Shown in pieces: positions 16,836-25,048 of a stretch of 32,373 bases of DNA. Under the pieces are notes generated by a model. The model was not told the DNA's origin, did not search any database, and saw only the letters and a program-made list of their open reading frames with translations. Where the stretch lies: positions 1 through 32,373 of the forward strand of contig JAHLFI010000079.1 of assembly GCA_018883865.1 (NCBI GenBank), written 5' to 3'. The position numbers and the translations under genes were made by a program. The stretch comes from Candidatus Oceanisphaera merdipullorum (GTDB taxonomy: Bacteria > Pseudomonadota > Gammaproteobacteria > Enterobacterales > Aeromonadaceae). Each line of letters starts with the position of its first letter. The stretch's first letter is position 1.

Positions 16836-18005
16836 TTACTCCCCATCTAAACCGCGCATGGGTCTTATGCTGCCCCATTGCTTACAAGACGGACACTGCC
16901 AGAATAAAGAGCGCGTTGAAAAACCACATTGGCTACATTTATGGCTAGGCTTTAATTTCATTTGCTCAGCCACTAAGGTACTAAGCATATTCAAGCTTTC
17001 GCGCGCTCGCCCCTGCTCCGCATTGTGCGTCTGATAAGACATTAAGCGATGAAAGCCTTTCATAGTCGGATGGCGTTGTAATTGGGATAACACCATTTGC
17101 TCGGCCGCGAGGGATCCTTGCCGCTCAGCCACATAATCGGCCAGCATTAATACCGCACTGGCACCGCTGTCCTCAGCTACCCACAAATGCAGCTGACGAA
17201 TAAACTCGGCTTCATTATTTAATTGCTGATAACACTGCTGCAAGGGATGCAAGACTTCACTGATGAAATCGGCATCTTGCTCGGTCACCTGCAACAAATG
17301 TGTTAAGGCTTGAGACCAAAGTTGTTGCTGCATATAAAGTGCTCCTAAGCGAATATTCGCTCTTACACAAGCAGCGTCCGCCTTTAGCGCTTTCTTTAAC
17401 TGTAAAATCGCCGATTTAGTGTCTTGTTTATGCCAGTGCTGCTCGGCCAGTTCACAGTGAAAATGTCCAATTAGCGTCAGTGCTTTTAATCCTTGGCGTT
17501 TTTTTAACCGCTCGGCAATGGCAACCGCTTGCCCCCAATCTTTGAGCTGCTGATAAATGACTAACAGTAAATTTAATGCCTCTTCTTGATAATCCGGATC
17601 GCTTTTCAGTTCGACTAAAATATGCTCTGCTCTGTCTAACAAGCCCGCCGCTAAGAAGTCGCGTGCGAGCTCCAGCATGGCTAAATGGCGTTGCTCCCAC
17701 AATAGATTAGGCCGAGCCACTAGGTTTTGATGAATACGAATCGCACGATCGACTTCGCCTCGGGAGCGAAATAAGTTGCCGAGGGCGAGGTGCGTTTCTA
17801 TGGTTTCGCTATCAACTTGCAGTAACTGAATAAAGAGATCAACGGCCTTGTCTGGCTCGTCAGACAGCAAGAAATTTAGCCCGGCAACGTATTGTCGAGA
17901 GAAGTGATTAGATTTTTTTTGATCGTCCTGCCGGACCCCTCTGCGTCCCATATACCAGCCATAGGCCGCAGCAACAGGCAGCAGCAGAAATAACAGTTCC
18001 AGCAT
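16836..18005 (-). CDS. lapB: LPS assembly regulator LapB (YciM)
   Basis: Inner-membrane-anchored protein that, in E. coli, guides LpxC to FtsH and so sets lipopolysaccharide output. The 389 residues match the family length. One membrane helix lies at residues 1-20 (MLELLFLLLPVAAAYGWYMG), followed by a run of TPR helices (about 45-340). A C-terminal rubredoxin-like metal knuckle has two Cys pairs, CSQCGF and CPSCKQW (about residues 356-375). It starts 8 bp after lapA, so the two are translationally close and in one operon. Confidence 0.95.
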   Translation of the reverse strand: MLELLFLLLPVAAAYGWYMGRRGVRQDDQKKSNHFSRQYVAGLNFLLSDEPDKAVDLFIQLLQVDSETIETHLALGNLFRSRGEVDRAIRIHQNLVARPNLLWEQRHLAMLELARDFLAAGLLDRAEHILVELKSDPDYQEEALNLLLVIYQQLKDWGQAVAIAERLKKRQGLKALTLIGHFHCELAEQHWHKQDTKSAILQLKKALKADAACVRANIRLGALYMQQQLWSQALTHLLQVTEQDADFISEVLHPLQQCYQQLNNEAEFIRQLHLWVAEDSGASAVLMLADYVAERQGSLAAEQMVLSQLQRHPTMKGFHRLMSYQTHNAEQGRARESLNMLSTLVAEQMKLKPSHKCSQCGFSTRSLFWQCPSCKQWGSIRPMRGLDGE

Positions 18006-18013
18006 AAAGCTTA

Positions 18014-18301
18014 TTAATCCTTAAGGGGTAAGGCCCTAAGCTCTGTTAACTCTTTTTGTTGACGCTCAATTTTTTTCTGCAAACCTTTATTGTTCATTTT
18101 TAGGCGCAGTAACACCACACTAAATACCAGCCAGCCAATGACAAAGCCCGCGATAAAAATAACTGCCAATAATGAAGAAAGACGATACTCGCCTTGTGCT
18201 AGCAGATAGTTTACCTGTACTAGCTGATCGTTTTGCGTACCGAGTGTAATGCCCACGGCAAATAGTATCGCTAAAATAATGAGGCCGATAATTATTTTCA
18301 C
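18014..18301 (-). CDS. lapA: Lipopolysaccharide assembly protein LapA (YciS)
   Basis: Small membrane protein of 95 residues with two hydrophobic helices (about 1-21 and 41-64) joined by a short loop, and a charged coiled-coil tail (about 68-90: LRLKMNNKGLQKKIERQQ). In E. coli it is encoded with LapB and takes part in the same control of LPS synthesis. The start at 18301 gives the typical length. Gene order lapA-lapB-pyrF is the conserved gammaproteobacterial order. Confidence 0.92.
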   Translation of the reverse strand: MKIIIGLIILAILFAVGITLGTQNDQLVQVNYLLAQGEYRLSSLLAVIFIAGFVIGWLVFSVVLLRLKMNNKGLQKKIERQQKELTELRALPLKD

Positions 18302-18423
18302 TTAACCCTCGCAACTTCCTGATTTTTAGTACTCGCATTATCACGGAAAAACCGCATAGCTGCCAGTAGCCTTACTGTAAAAAGTGATACCGCGCGCTGC
18401 TTAATGTTAAATCAGTTAACTTA

Positions 18424-18459
18424 CCTATTATGGAGCAAGAAATAAGGCTCAATAATAGG
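18424..18459. terminator. Long stem-loop between ihfB and lapA
   Basis: CCTATTATGGAGC (18424-18436) pairs with GCTCAATAATAGG (18447-18459) over 13 positions with one mismatch and a 10-nt loop. It lies 17 bp past the ihfB stop codon. There is no run of T after it on either strand, so it may be a terminator, an RNA 3' end protector or an attenuator. Confidence 0.45.
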
Positions 18460-18476
18460 GCTAACAATAACGCCCA

Positions 18477-18758
18477 TTAATTAGGGTTAACACGCTCACG
18501 TAATTCTTTGCCGGGTTTGAAGTGCGGCACGTGCTTACCGATCAAGTCTACTTTTTCACCGGTTTTAGGATTACGACCTTGGCGCGGTGCTCGGTAATGT
18601 AATGAGAAACTACCAAAACCACGGATCTCAATACGATCCCCACCCTCAAGGCTGGCTGACATTTGCTCAATAATTTCTTTAATAGCACCTTCTACTTCTT
18701 TAGCAGAAAGATGGCTGTATTGTTCGGACAGTCTTTCAATAAGATCGGATTTAGTCAT
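18477..18758 (-). CDS. ihfB: Integration host factor beta subunit
   Basis: Half of the IHF heterodimer, which bends DNA sharply and shapes promoters and recombination sites. The 93-residue protein closely follows E. coli IhfB (94): [10 protein letters not shown] start, [20 protein letters not shown] with the beta arm and the intercalating-proline region, and [24 protein letters not shown] lies 8-9 nt before the ATG. The gene follows rpsA across 68 bp that contains a strong hairpin terminator. Confidence 0.96.
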   Translation of the reverse strand: MTKSDLIERLSEQYSHLSAKEVEGAIKEIIEQMSASLEGGDRIEIRGFGSFSLHYRAPRQGRNPKTGEKVDLIGKHVPHFKPGKELRERVNPN

Positions 18759-18785
18759 TATCTGTACTCCTGATCAACACACAAC

Positions 18786-18812
18786 AAAAAGGGGCCGCGA
18801 AGGCCCCCTTTT
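18786..18812 (-). terminator. Rho-independent terminator of rpsA
   Basis: On the minus strand AAAAGGGGGCC pairs with GGCCCCTTTTT over 11 bp (one G-T pair) around a TTCGC loop. It sits in the rpsA-ihfB gap, only 28 bp before the ihfB start, so it either ends rpsA transcription or attenuates read-through into ihfB. Confidence 0.85.
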
Positions 18813-18826
18813 ACATTCGGATAGGC

Positions 18827-20497
18827 TTATTCGCCTTTGGCTGCCTTGAAGGCTTCAGCCATTGCACTTAAACCAACATCTTCTGGCTGTTGTTGGTTAA
18901 TGTTATCCAGAACGACTTTATCTTCAGCTTCGTCTTTCGCACGGATAGACAAGCTTAAAGTACGGTTCTTGCGATCCACACCCATGAAACGTGCTTCGAT
19001 TTCTTCACCTACTGTTAATACAGTTGATGCGTCTTCGATACGGTCACGAGAAATATCAGCAACGCGGACATAACCTTCCACGCCTTCTTCCATCTCTACT
19101 ACTGCGCCTTTAGCGTCAACAGCGGTGATAGTACCTTTAACGATAGCACCTTTCTTGAGCTCAGCTAAGTAAGCATTGAACGGATCTTCATCGATCTGTT
19201 TAACACCTAAGCTGATGCGCTCGCGCTCTGGGTCAACTTGCAAAACAACGGCGTCAATTTCGTCGCCTTTCTTGAACTCACGTACGGCTTCTTCGCCTGC
19301 GCTCCAAGAAATGTCTGACAAGTGAACCAGACCGTCGATGCCGCCGTCCAGACCGATGAAGATACCGAAGTCAGTGATTGACTTGATCTTACCGGACACA
19401 CGGTCACCCTTGTTGTGGGTTTCCGCGAACAGCTGCCATGGGTTCAGTTTGCACTGCTTCAGACCCAAAGAGATACGACGACGTTCTTCGTCGATATCCA
19501 GCACCATCACATCTACGTTGTCACCAACAGAAACCACTTTAGATGGGTGGATGTTCTTGTTGGTCCAATCCATTTCAGACACGTGCACTAAGCCTTCAAC
19601 GCCTTCTTCGATTTCTACGAAGCAGCCGTAATCGGTCAGGTTAGTTACGCGGCCAGACAGACGAGTGCTTTCTGGGTAACGGCTAGCGATTTCAACCCAT
19701 GGATCTGCGCCCAACTGCTTAAGGCCCAGAGACACACGAGTGCGCTCACGATCGTACTTCAGAACTTTAACGTTGATTTCGTCACCTACGTTCACGATCT
19801 CACTTGGGTGCTTAACGCGCTTCCAAGCCATATCTGTGATGTGCAGCAGACCATCTACGCCACCCAGGTCAACGAAAGCACCGTAATCGGTCAGGTTCTT
19901 AACGATACCCTTAACTTCTTGACCTTCTTGCAGGTTCTCAAGCAACTGCTCACGCTCAACACTGTTTTCAGTTTCGATCACAGCACGACGAGAAACAACT
20001 ACGTTGTTGCGCTTTTGGTCCAACTTGATGACTTTGAACTCAAGCTCTTTACCTTCCAAATGCAAGGTATCGCGTACTGGACGTACGTCAACCAATGAAC
20101 CTGGCAGGAAAGCACGGATAGTGTTCACTTCTACAGTGAAACCACCCTTCACCTTGCCGTTGATCACACCAATGACGGTTTCCTGATCTTCGTAGGCTTT
20201 TTCCAGCTGGATCCAAGATTCGTGACGTTTTGCCTTTTCGCGGGAAAGCAGAGTCTCACCGAAACCGTCTTCTACCGCGTCCAGTGCTACGTCTACGACG
20301 TCACCAACGCTAACTTCCAACTCGCCCTGAGCGTTTTTAAACTGCTCTACTGGGATAGCGGATTCAGACTTCAGGCCTGCATCTACCAGAACAATACCGT
20401 TCTGAATAGCAACTACAGTACCTTTAACAATGGAACCTGGACGGGTTTCAAGTTCTTTCAGAGACTCTTCGAAGAGTTGAGCAAAAGATTCAATCAT
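18827..20497 (-). CDS. rpsA: 30S ribosomal protein S1
   Basis: RNA-binding ribosomal protein that helps unfold and load mRNA on the 30S subunit. The 556 residues match E. coli S1 (557). Six S1 repeats are visible, each recognisable by patterns such as [27 protein letters not shown] and VSLGLKQ. The start is set at 20497 ([13 protein letters not shown]), which fits the family start; the in-frame extension to 20512 would add five residues. No Shine-Dalgarno sequence precedes the ATG, only AU-rich leader. This agrees with known rpsA genes, whose special leader allows strong translation and autocontrol by S1. The gene follows cmk. Confidence 0.97.
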   Translation of the reverse strand: MIESFAQLFEESLKELETRPGSIVKGTVVAIQNGIVLVDAGLKSESAIPVEQFKNAQGELEVSVGDVVDVALDAVEDGFGETLLSREKAKRHESWIQLEKAYEDQETVIGVINGKVKGGFTVEVNTIRAFLPGSLVDVRPVRDTLHLEGKELEFKVIKLDQKRNNVVVSRRAVIETENSVEREQLLENLQEGQEVKGIVKNLTDYGAFVDLGGVDGLLHITDMAWKRVKHPSEIVNVGDEINVKVLKYDRERTRVSLGLKQLGADPWVEIASRYPESTRLSGRVTNLTDYGCFVEIEEGVEGLVHVSEMDWTNKNIHPSKVVSVGDNVDVMVLDIDEERRRISLGLKQCKLNPWQLFAETHNKGDRVSGKIKSITDFGIFIGLDGGIDGLVHLSDISWSAGEEAVREFKKGDEIDAVVLQVDPERERISLGVKQIDEDPFNAYLAELKKGAIVKGTITAVDAKGAVVEMEEGVEGYVRVADISRDRIEDASTVLTVGEEIEARFMGVDRKNRTLSLSIRAKDEAEDKVVLDNINQQQPEDVGLSAMAEAFKAAKGE

Positions 20498-20560
20498 ATT
20501 TAATGAATACACTTTTTAAGTTGAACATCCAAAGGGCAATCCGGCACCTAAGGGGTGATT

Positions 20561-20587
20561 AGTATAGACCCGTTCCATCCTTGGCAC
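20561..20587 (-). promoter_or_regulatory. Possible rpsA promoter
   Basis: On the minus strand TATACT (20561-20566) is a good -10 box. A weak -35 candidate GTGCCA (20582-20587) lies 15 bp upstream, which is a short spacer. The leader to the rpsA start would be about 60 nt. Confidence 0.3.
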
Positions 20588-20593
20588 GGGCAG

Positions 20594-20612
20594 AGTCAAG
20601 ACCATCTTGACT
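20594..20612. terminator. Stem-loop between cmk and rpsA
   Basis: A perfect 8-bp stem AGTCAAGA (20594-20601)/TCTTGACT (20605-20612) closes a 3-nt loop 47 bp after the cmk stop codon. No T-tract follows, so it could be a weak terminator or a processing site. Confidence 0.4.
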
Positions 20613-20659
20613 AAACGTATTGGCTTTAAAACCGTTTCAAACGAAATAACAGTAGCAGT

Positions 20660-21355
20660 TTATTTAGCTAACTGCAGACCTGAGATATTAGCTTTAGCGT
20701 GGTTTAACACTATATCTAGCACTTGTGTGATAGATAAATGTGTCGAATCAATCACTAAGGCATCATCTGCCGCTTTCAAAGGCGCAGTGGCCCGATTACG
20801 ATCTCGGTCGTCACGGTCTTGAATTTCGCTTAAAAGACGGTCAAAACTAACATCAAAGCCCTTAGCTTGCAACTGTAGAAGACGGCGCTGGGCCCTTTCT
20901 TCGGCGCTGGCATCGAGAAAAATTTTCACCTGCGCATCCACAAACACCACTGTGCCCATGTCACGACCGTCAGCAATTAAACCCGGTACCACTCGAAACG
21001 CGCGCTGGCGACGCAGTAATGCCTCACGTACCCGAGGAAAGGCCGCCACTTTACTGGCATTATTGCCCATTTGCTCGGTGCGTATGGCGTGCGACACGTC
21101 TTCGCCTTCGAGAATGGTTTTTACGTGACCGTCCACTATCGGAAATTGCACATCTAAATAGGCCGCCAGCGGCACGAGTCCAGCTTCATCATCGAGCGCC
21201 ACATTATGATGCAAGGCTGCCAATGCCAATACCCGATAAATGGCGCCCGAGTCGAGCAGTTGCCACTGCAAATTTTGTGCAAGCAATTGGCAAAGGGTGC
21301 CTTTACCGGCCCCGCCGGGGCCATCTACGGTAATGACGGGAGCTTGTTCTGTCAT
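20660..21355 (-). CDS. cmk: Cytidylate kinase
   Basis: Phosphorylates CMP and dCMP with ATP in the cytoplasm. The 231-residue protein (E. coli 227) has the P-loop GPGGAGKGT at residues 12-20, the [12 protein letters not shown] nucleoside-binding segment, and [23 protein letters not shown] and [11 protein letters not shown] in the usual order. GGAGA lies about 6 nt before the ATG at 21355. cmk upstream of rpsA is a long-conserved order, so the gene is probably co-transcribed in part with rpsA. Confidence 0.96.
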   Translation of the reverse strand: MTEQAPVITVDGPGGAGKGTLCQLLAQNLQWQLLDSGAIYRVLALAALHHNVALDDEAGLVPLAAYLDVQFPIVDGHVKTILEGEDVSHAIRTEQMGNNASKVAAFPRVREALLRRQRAFRVVPGLIADGRDMGTVVFVDAQVKIFLDASAEERAQRRLLQLQAKGFDVSFDRLLSEIQDRDDRDRNRATAPLKAADDALVIDSTHLSITQVLDIVLNHAKANISGLQLAK

Positions 21356-21586
21356 GGCTTTCTCCAGAAGATCATTAGCTTGAGCACGCGGTTGGTCTGG
21401 TGCTGCACGGCGTCAGTATACCTAAGTCGGTTATTAAAAAGCAGCAATTCCCCTTTTTAAGCGCACAAATTCTAGCCGCTCATCCGCTTAGCCCATATTG
21501 CGTCTATACCTGTGTGCACTTCCGCTTTACAATGAAGGTCATTTTTTGTTGCGTCTCAACTAACTTAATAACTAAAGAGGAACGCC

Positions 21587-22180
21587 ATGAGCAGTGTTAC
21601 CCGGATGGCAAACTCAAAACTGCCGACCCGCTGGGGCACCTTTACCCTGATCGGTTTTGAAGAAGTAGGCACAGGTAAAGATCATGCCGCCCTAGTGATG
21701 GGCACCCTAGACGACCAGCAACCGGTACTGGGTCGGATACACTCTGAATGCCTGACCGGTGATGCACTGTTTAGCCTGCGTTGCGATTGTGGCTTCCAGC
21801 TGCAAGCCGCCATGGAACGCATTGCCAAAGAAGGTCGCGGTATCCTCTTGTACGTGCGTCAAGAAGGCCGCGGTATTGGCTTGCTCAATAAGATCAGCGC
21901 TTATAACCTGCAAGATCAGGGTAAAGATACGGTAGAAGCCAACGTCGAACTGGGCTTTGGCGCGGATATGCGTGACTACACCATTTGTGCCGATATGCTG
22001 CACGATCTAGGTGTCAAAAAAATGAAGTTAATGACCAACAACCCGCGCAAAGTCAAGGCGCTGGAAAGCTTTGGCATTGAAGTCACGGAGCGTATTCCAT
22101 TGGAAGAAGGTCGCAATCCGTTTAATGAGCACTATTTAGACACTAAGGCCGATAAGCTGGGCCACATGTTCAAAGACTGA
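21587..22180 (+). CDS. ribA: GTP cyclohydrolase II
   Basis: Opens the GTP ring to start riboflavin synthesis. The 197-residue protein matches E. coli RibA (196) in length. The Zn2+ ligands are Cys55, Cys66 and Cys68 in [37 protein letters not shown] and [12 protein letters not shown] complete the GTP-binding and catalytic blocks. AGAGGAA precedes the ATG at 21587. It is a stand-alone RibA without the RibB domain. I found no FMN riboswitch in the 231 bp upstream. A long hairpin separates it from the convergent SDR gene. Confidence 0.96.
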   Translation: MSSVTRMANSKLPTRWGTFTLIGFEEVGTGKDHAALVMGTLDDQQPVLGRIHSECLTGDALFSLRCDCGFQLQAAMERIAKEGRGILLYVRQEGRGIGLLNKISAYNLQDQGKDTVEANVELGFGADMRDYTICADMLHDLGVKKMKLMTNNPRKVKALESFGIEVTERIPLEEGRNPFNEHYLDTKADKLGHMFKD

Positions 22181-22208
22181 TGACTCATTAATAGCCAGTA
22201 CCACCCTA

Positions 22209-22255
22209 GCAGTAAGCCGCGATATCCCATTGAACGGGTTAACGCGGCTTACTGC
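22209..22255. terminator. Bidirectional terminator hairpin between ribA and the SDR gene
   Basis: A perfect 13-bp stem pairs GCAGTAAGCCGCG (22209-22221) with CGCGGCTTACTGC (22243-22255). The 21-nt loop can form a further CCC/GGG stem. It lies between convergent genes, 28 bp after the ribA stop codon, and only a short T run follows. Confidence 0.65.
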
Positions 22256-22284
22256 TTTACAGTCCTGGCTTTATTCTTCAGCCA

Positions 22285-22989
22285 TTAAGGTAGTACTTCT
22301 TGGCCATCCCACGCCCAGACTCGTCCCGACTGCTCAGCCGTTACATTATCTAATACCTGCAATAAATGTTGCGCCGCCTGCAGAGGCGTGTGTAATTGCC
22401 CCTCACTCAAGCTTGCTCTAAACGGCGCCGATAACTCGGTAGCGACCGTACCCGGATGCAAACCCACTATATAGGCGTTAGGAAAGCGGCGTTGCCATTC
22501 GATGCTGATGGTTTTAATGGCCATATTAAGCGCGGCCTTGCTGACACGATAGCTATACCAACCGCCAGCGCGATTGTCGCTGATGCTGCCGACGCGCGCA
22601 GAAAGTGCGGCAAAATGCAGATGGTCGGTACGCGTTAAGCGGGAGGAAAGATATTGGGCCATGGCCAGAGTCGGCCACGTATTAATGTGCAGGCTGTTAT
22701 GAAATGCCGCCTCGGTCACTTGCTCGATGCGCTTCTCGGGTTGTTGGGAACCTTGCTGCAGCATGCCGAGGGTATTGATCACAGCATCAGGCAAGGCAAG
22801 TTCATTACAGATCTGAGCCAAGGCGGCACTGTCAGCATTATCCACCGCGTGCCATTCCACAGCTGCCCAAGCCAAGTCTGACAATCGGGGCTGAGCTCTG
22901 CTAAACAATAATACGCTATCGCCCCGCGCCGCCAGCGTTTCGGCTAAGGCACAACCAATGCCGCCCGCGCCCATAATCCAATATTGCAT
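22285..22989 (-). CDS. SDR family oxidoreductase
   Basis: Short-chain dehydrogenase/reductase of 234 residues, probably cytoplasmic and NAD(P)-dependent; its substrate is unknown. The dinucleotide loop reads MGAGGIG (residues 6-12), where the first glycine of the usual GxxxGxG is replaced by methionine. VINTLGML (about 70-77) stands at the NNAG position, a serine cluster at 130-135, and the catalytic pair Tyr147 and Lys151 lies in YRVSK. HPGTVATELSAPF (about 176-188) matches the cofactor-side loop and is typical of CsgA/C-factor-like SDR proteins. The gene stands alone, convergent with ribA. Confidence 0.85.
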   Translation of the reverse strand: MQYWIMGAGGIGCALAETLAARGDSVLLFSRAQPRLSDLAWAAVEWHAVDNADSAALAQICNELALPDAVINTLGMLQQGSQQPEKRIEQVTEAAFHNSLHINTWPTLAMAQYLSSRLTRTDHLHFAALSARVGSISDNRAGGWYSYRVSKAALNMAIKTISIEWQRRFPNAYIVGLHPGTVATELSAPFRASLSEGQLHTPLQAAQHLLQVLDNVTAEQSGRVWAWDGQEVLP

Positions 22990-23097
22990 GGCCCTCTCCT
23001 CTGGAATGACTCCTCAATCAGCGTAGACCGAGTCGGAAGACATGCTCTTTCTACTTATTCGCAATGCGCGATTATTAATAATGCACAATAGTAACGA

Positions 23098-23796
23098 TCA
23101 GCCGGCGGTGTTAGGGCTGAGAGTACCGAGCAAACTTGCAGCCCAGGACGTCAGTGCGCCCCCCTGACACAAAAAATGCTCGCCAACCGTTAACGGCGCG
23201 CGTACGCAAACAGCCTGACCTTGATAGCTAAAGCTAAGTTGCCATGCATGTAAATAGACGCGATCGGAGGCCGTACCGCCATAGCGGGCATCGCCTAATA
23301 TCGGACTTCCTTGGCTTTTCAGTGCCACGCGCAATTGATGAGTCTTACCCGTGAGTGGCTGCAATAAAAAGCCGCGCAGAGGATTAGCAAACGAAGACTC
23401 CGCTGACAAACCGTCTAATAAGCAGCTATGAAAACGGGTAATGGCGGGATTATCTTGGCTGCGGCTGAGTTTCCAACTGCCACCACGGGCTTTTTCCATG
23501 TCACCTTTGATCAAGCCCTGCTTTTTACTCGGCTTATGATCTGATAATGCCAAGTAGCATTTACCCACTTTACGCTCGGCAAACTGCAGGCTGAGATCAC
23601 GATTAGCTGCTACATGGCGCGCCAGCAATAGCACGCCGGTCGTGACTTTATCGAGACGATGCACCGGATACAGGGTTTCGCCCAATTGTTCGCTCAACAG
23701 CCGCACTATACCGGGCTCATCGCCTTCTTGATGCATGCCGATGCCGGCGGGCTTATTAATAACTAAGTAATCCGACGTGCTGAGCAGTATGTCCAT
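23098..23796 (-). CDS. RluA-family pseudouridine synthase
   Basis: Isomerises uridine to pseudouridine in an RNA target, probably rRNA or tRNA; the exact site is not known for this subfamily (it resembles the TIGR01621 group). The 232 residues lack an S4 domain and begin directly with the catalytic core. LVINKPAGIGMHQ and the signature HRLDKVTTGVLLLA, with catalytic Asp49, are followed by FAERKVGKCYLAL, GKTHQLRVALKSQGSPILGDARYGG and LHAWQLSF. It lies on the same strand downstream of tRNA-Ser, beyond that gene's terminator. Confidence 0.9.
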   Translation of the reverse strand: MDILLSTSDYLVINKPAGIGMHQEGDEPGIVRLLSEQLGETLYPVHRLDKVTTGVLLLARHVAANRDLSLQFAERKVGKCYLALSDHKPSKKQGLIKGDMEKARGGSWKLSRSQDNPAITRFHSCLLDGLSAESSFANPLRGFLLQPLTGKTHQLRVALKSQGSPILGDARYGGTASDRVYLHAWQLSFSYQGQAVCVRAPLTVGEHFLCQGGALTSWAASLLGTLSPNTAG

Positions 23797-23851
23797 CTTT
23801 AAATCTCATAGCAGCTGTTGACGCGGGTACCTGCCAGCAGCCCGCATATGC

Positions 23852-23887
23852 AAAAAGCCCGCTGCGTGTTAACGCAGCGGGCTTTTT
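23852..23887 (-). terminator. Terminator of tRNA-Ser
   Basis: A perfect 15-bp stem AAAAAGCCCGCTGCG (23852-23866)/CGCAGCGGGCTTTTT (23873-23887) closes a 6-nt loop. It has A and T runs at its ends and starts 7 bp after the tRNA CCA end. Confidence 0.9.
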
Positions 23888-23894
23888 AGTTGTA

Positions 23895-23985
23895 TGGCGG
23901 AGGAGCAGGGATTTGAACCCTGGATGGGCTATAAACCCATGCCGGTTTTCAAGACCGGTGCATTCAACCACTCTGCCACCCCTCC
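23895..23985 (-). tRNA. serT: tRNA-Ser(UGA)
   Basis: The 91-nt minus-strand sequence folds as a class II tRNA. The acceptor strand GGAGGGG pairs with CTCCTCC, followed by discriminator G and an encoded CCA end. The anticodon stem CCGGT/ACCGG holds the loop CTTGAAA, whose anticodon TGA reads serine UCA codons. A long variable arm (ATGGGTTTATAGCCCAT) is present and the T arm reads CAGGG-TTCAAAT-CCCTG. A strong terminator lies directly downstream. Confidence 0.97.
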
Positions 23986-24245
23986 GACGCCGTGCATATT
24001 ACTCAAAGCAGCGGTTGCTTGTAAACTACTAAATCATAATTTATTGGTGAATGTATATAAAGCACGCAAATTGCCGAATCGCTAACCAATATACGACTTG
24101 CGTATGCAACACAAAGCTCGACACGGCGGTCATCTTGTGTCCAAATGGTGTAATATTCTTACATTTATGGGTTTTGTTTTGCCGCAGTGTACGAGAAAAT
24201 CCAAGCAGCAAACCGATAAACGAATTAAAGCCTAAGGAGTTTTAC
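23986..24245 (+). other. yccA upstream region
   Basis: This 260-bp gap separates divergent tRNA-Ser and yccA. It contains the 15-bp palindrome TGTAATATTCTTACA (24149-24163) about 83 bp before the yccA start. I see no clear -35/-10 pair, although the palindrome could overlap one. Confidence 0.35.
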
Positions 24246-24905
24246 ATGCGTTACCAAAATTCGATACCTCACACTCAAACGGGTGAATTGGCGACCAACA
24301 AAGTACTGCGTAACACCTATATGCTGTTAGGCCTCACCCTAGTGATGGCTTCATTAGCAGCGGGTGTGAGTGCCATGATGAATTTGCCACGTCCTGGGTT
24401 GATTATTACCTTGGTGGGTTTTTACGGTCTTATGTATTTAACCGAGAGAAATCGTGATTCTGGTTTGGGCCTGTTGTTTATCTTCGCCTTTACTGCGTTC
24501 ACCGGTTACACCATAGGGCCCATCATCAATCACTACCTGAGCACGGCTAATGGTACTGAAACCGTGATGTTAGCGTTAGGCGGCACAGCATTAACCTTCT
24601 TATCACTTTCTGCTTATGTGCTGACCACCAAAAAAGACATGTCGTTTTTGGGCTGCATGATGATGGCCGGCTTCGTGGTGCTGCTGGTGGGTATAGTGGC
24701 TAATATCTTCTTCCAGCTGCCCGCCTTAAGCCAAGCGTTGAGTGCACTGTTTATTTTGTTCTCATCAGGTGCCATCTTGATGCAGACCAGTGCCATCATT
24801 CATGGGGGTGAGCGTAACTATATCTCGGCCACCGTGACCCTATATGTGTCGATCTTTAATATCTTCTTAAGCCTGCTGAGCTTGATCGGTTTAAGCCGTG
24901 ACTAA
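24246..24905 (+). CDS. yccA: Bax inhibitor-1 family protein YccA, FtsH modulator
   Basis: Inner-membrane protein with seven hydrophobic segments, exactly the 219-residue length of E. coli YccA. In E. coli it binds the FtsH-HflKC protease complex and is itself an FtsH substrate whose cytosolic N-terminal tail is needed for degradation. The start at 24246 ([19 protein letters not shown]) is fixed by AAGGAG 7-8 nt upstream; the open frame extends back to 24051 without a ribosome site. The last codons and stop lie in an 11-bp tandem duplication. A terminator follows. Confidence 0.92.
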   Translation: MRYQNSIPHTQTGELATNKVLRNTYMLLGLTLVMASLAAGVSAMMNLPRPGLIITLVGFYGLMYLTERNRDSGLGLLFIFAFTAFTGYTIGPIINHYLSTANGTETVMLALGGTALTFLSLSAYVLTTKKDMSFLGCMMMAGFVVLLVGIVANIFFQLPALSQALSALFILFSSGAILMQTSAIIHGGERNYISATVTLYVSIFNIFLSLLSLIGLSRD

Positions 24906-24935
24906 GCCGTGACCAGCGAAGAGTAAGCTAATACT

Positions 24936-24958
24936 AAGCCCCGCAAGGGGCTTTTTTT
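24936..24958 (+). terminator. Rho-independent terminator of yccA
   Basis: The stem AGCCCC (24937-24942)/GGGGCT (24947-24952) with a stable GCAA tetraloop ends in seven T, 30 bp after the yccA stop codon. Confidence 0.92.
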
Positions 24959-25048
24959 ATGGTGTTTAAAAAAGCTGTTGCTGTTCATTGTTGATAACTC
25001 ACGTATTATCAGAACCTTGGTGTTTTTTTGAATTATTCCTTATTTTTC

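Noticed and set aside
21356-21586. FMN riboswitch upstream of ribA
   Set aside because: The conserved FMN-aptamer segments are not visible in this 231-bp gap.
23852-23985. tRNA-Ser as an integration site for a mobile element
   Set aside because: No integrase gene, direct repeat of the tRNA 3' end or foreign-looking genes are found next to it. The sequence directly downstream is its terminator.
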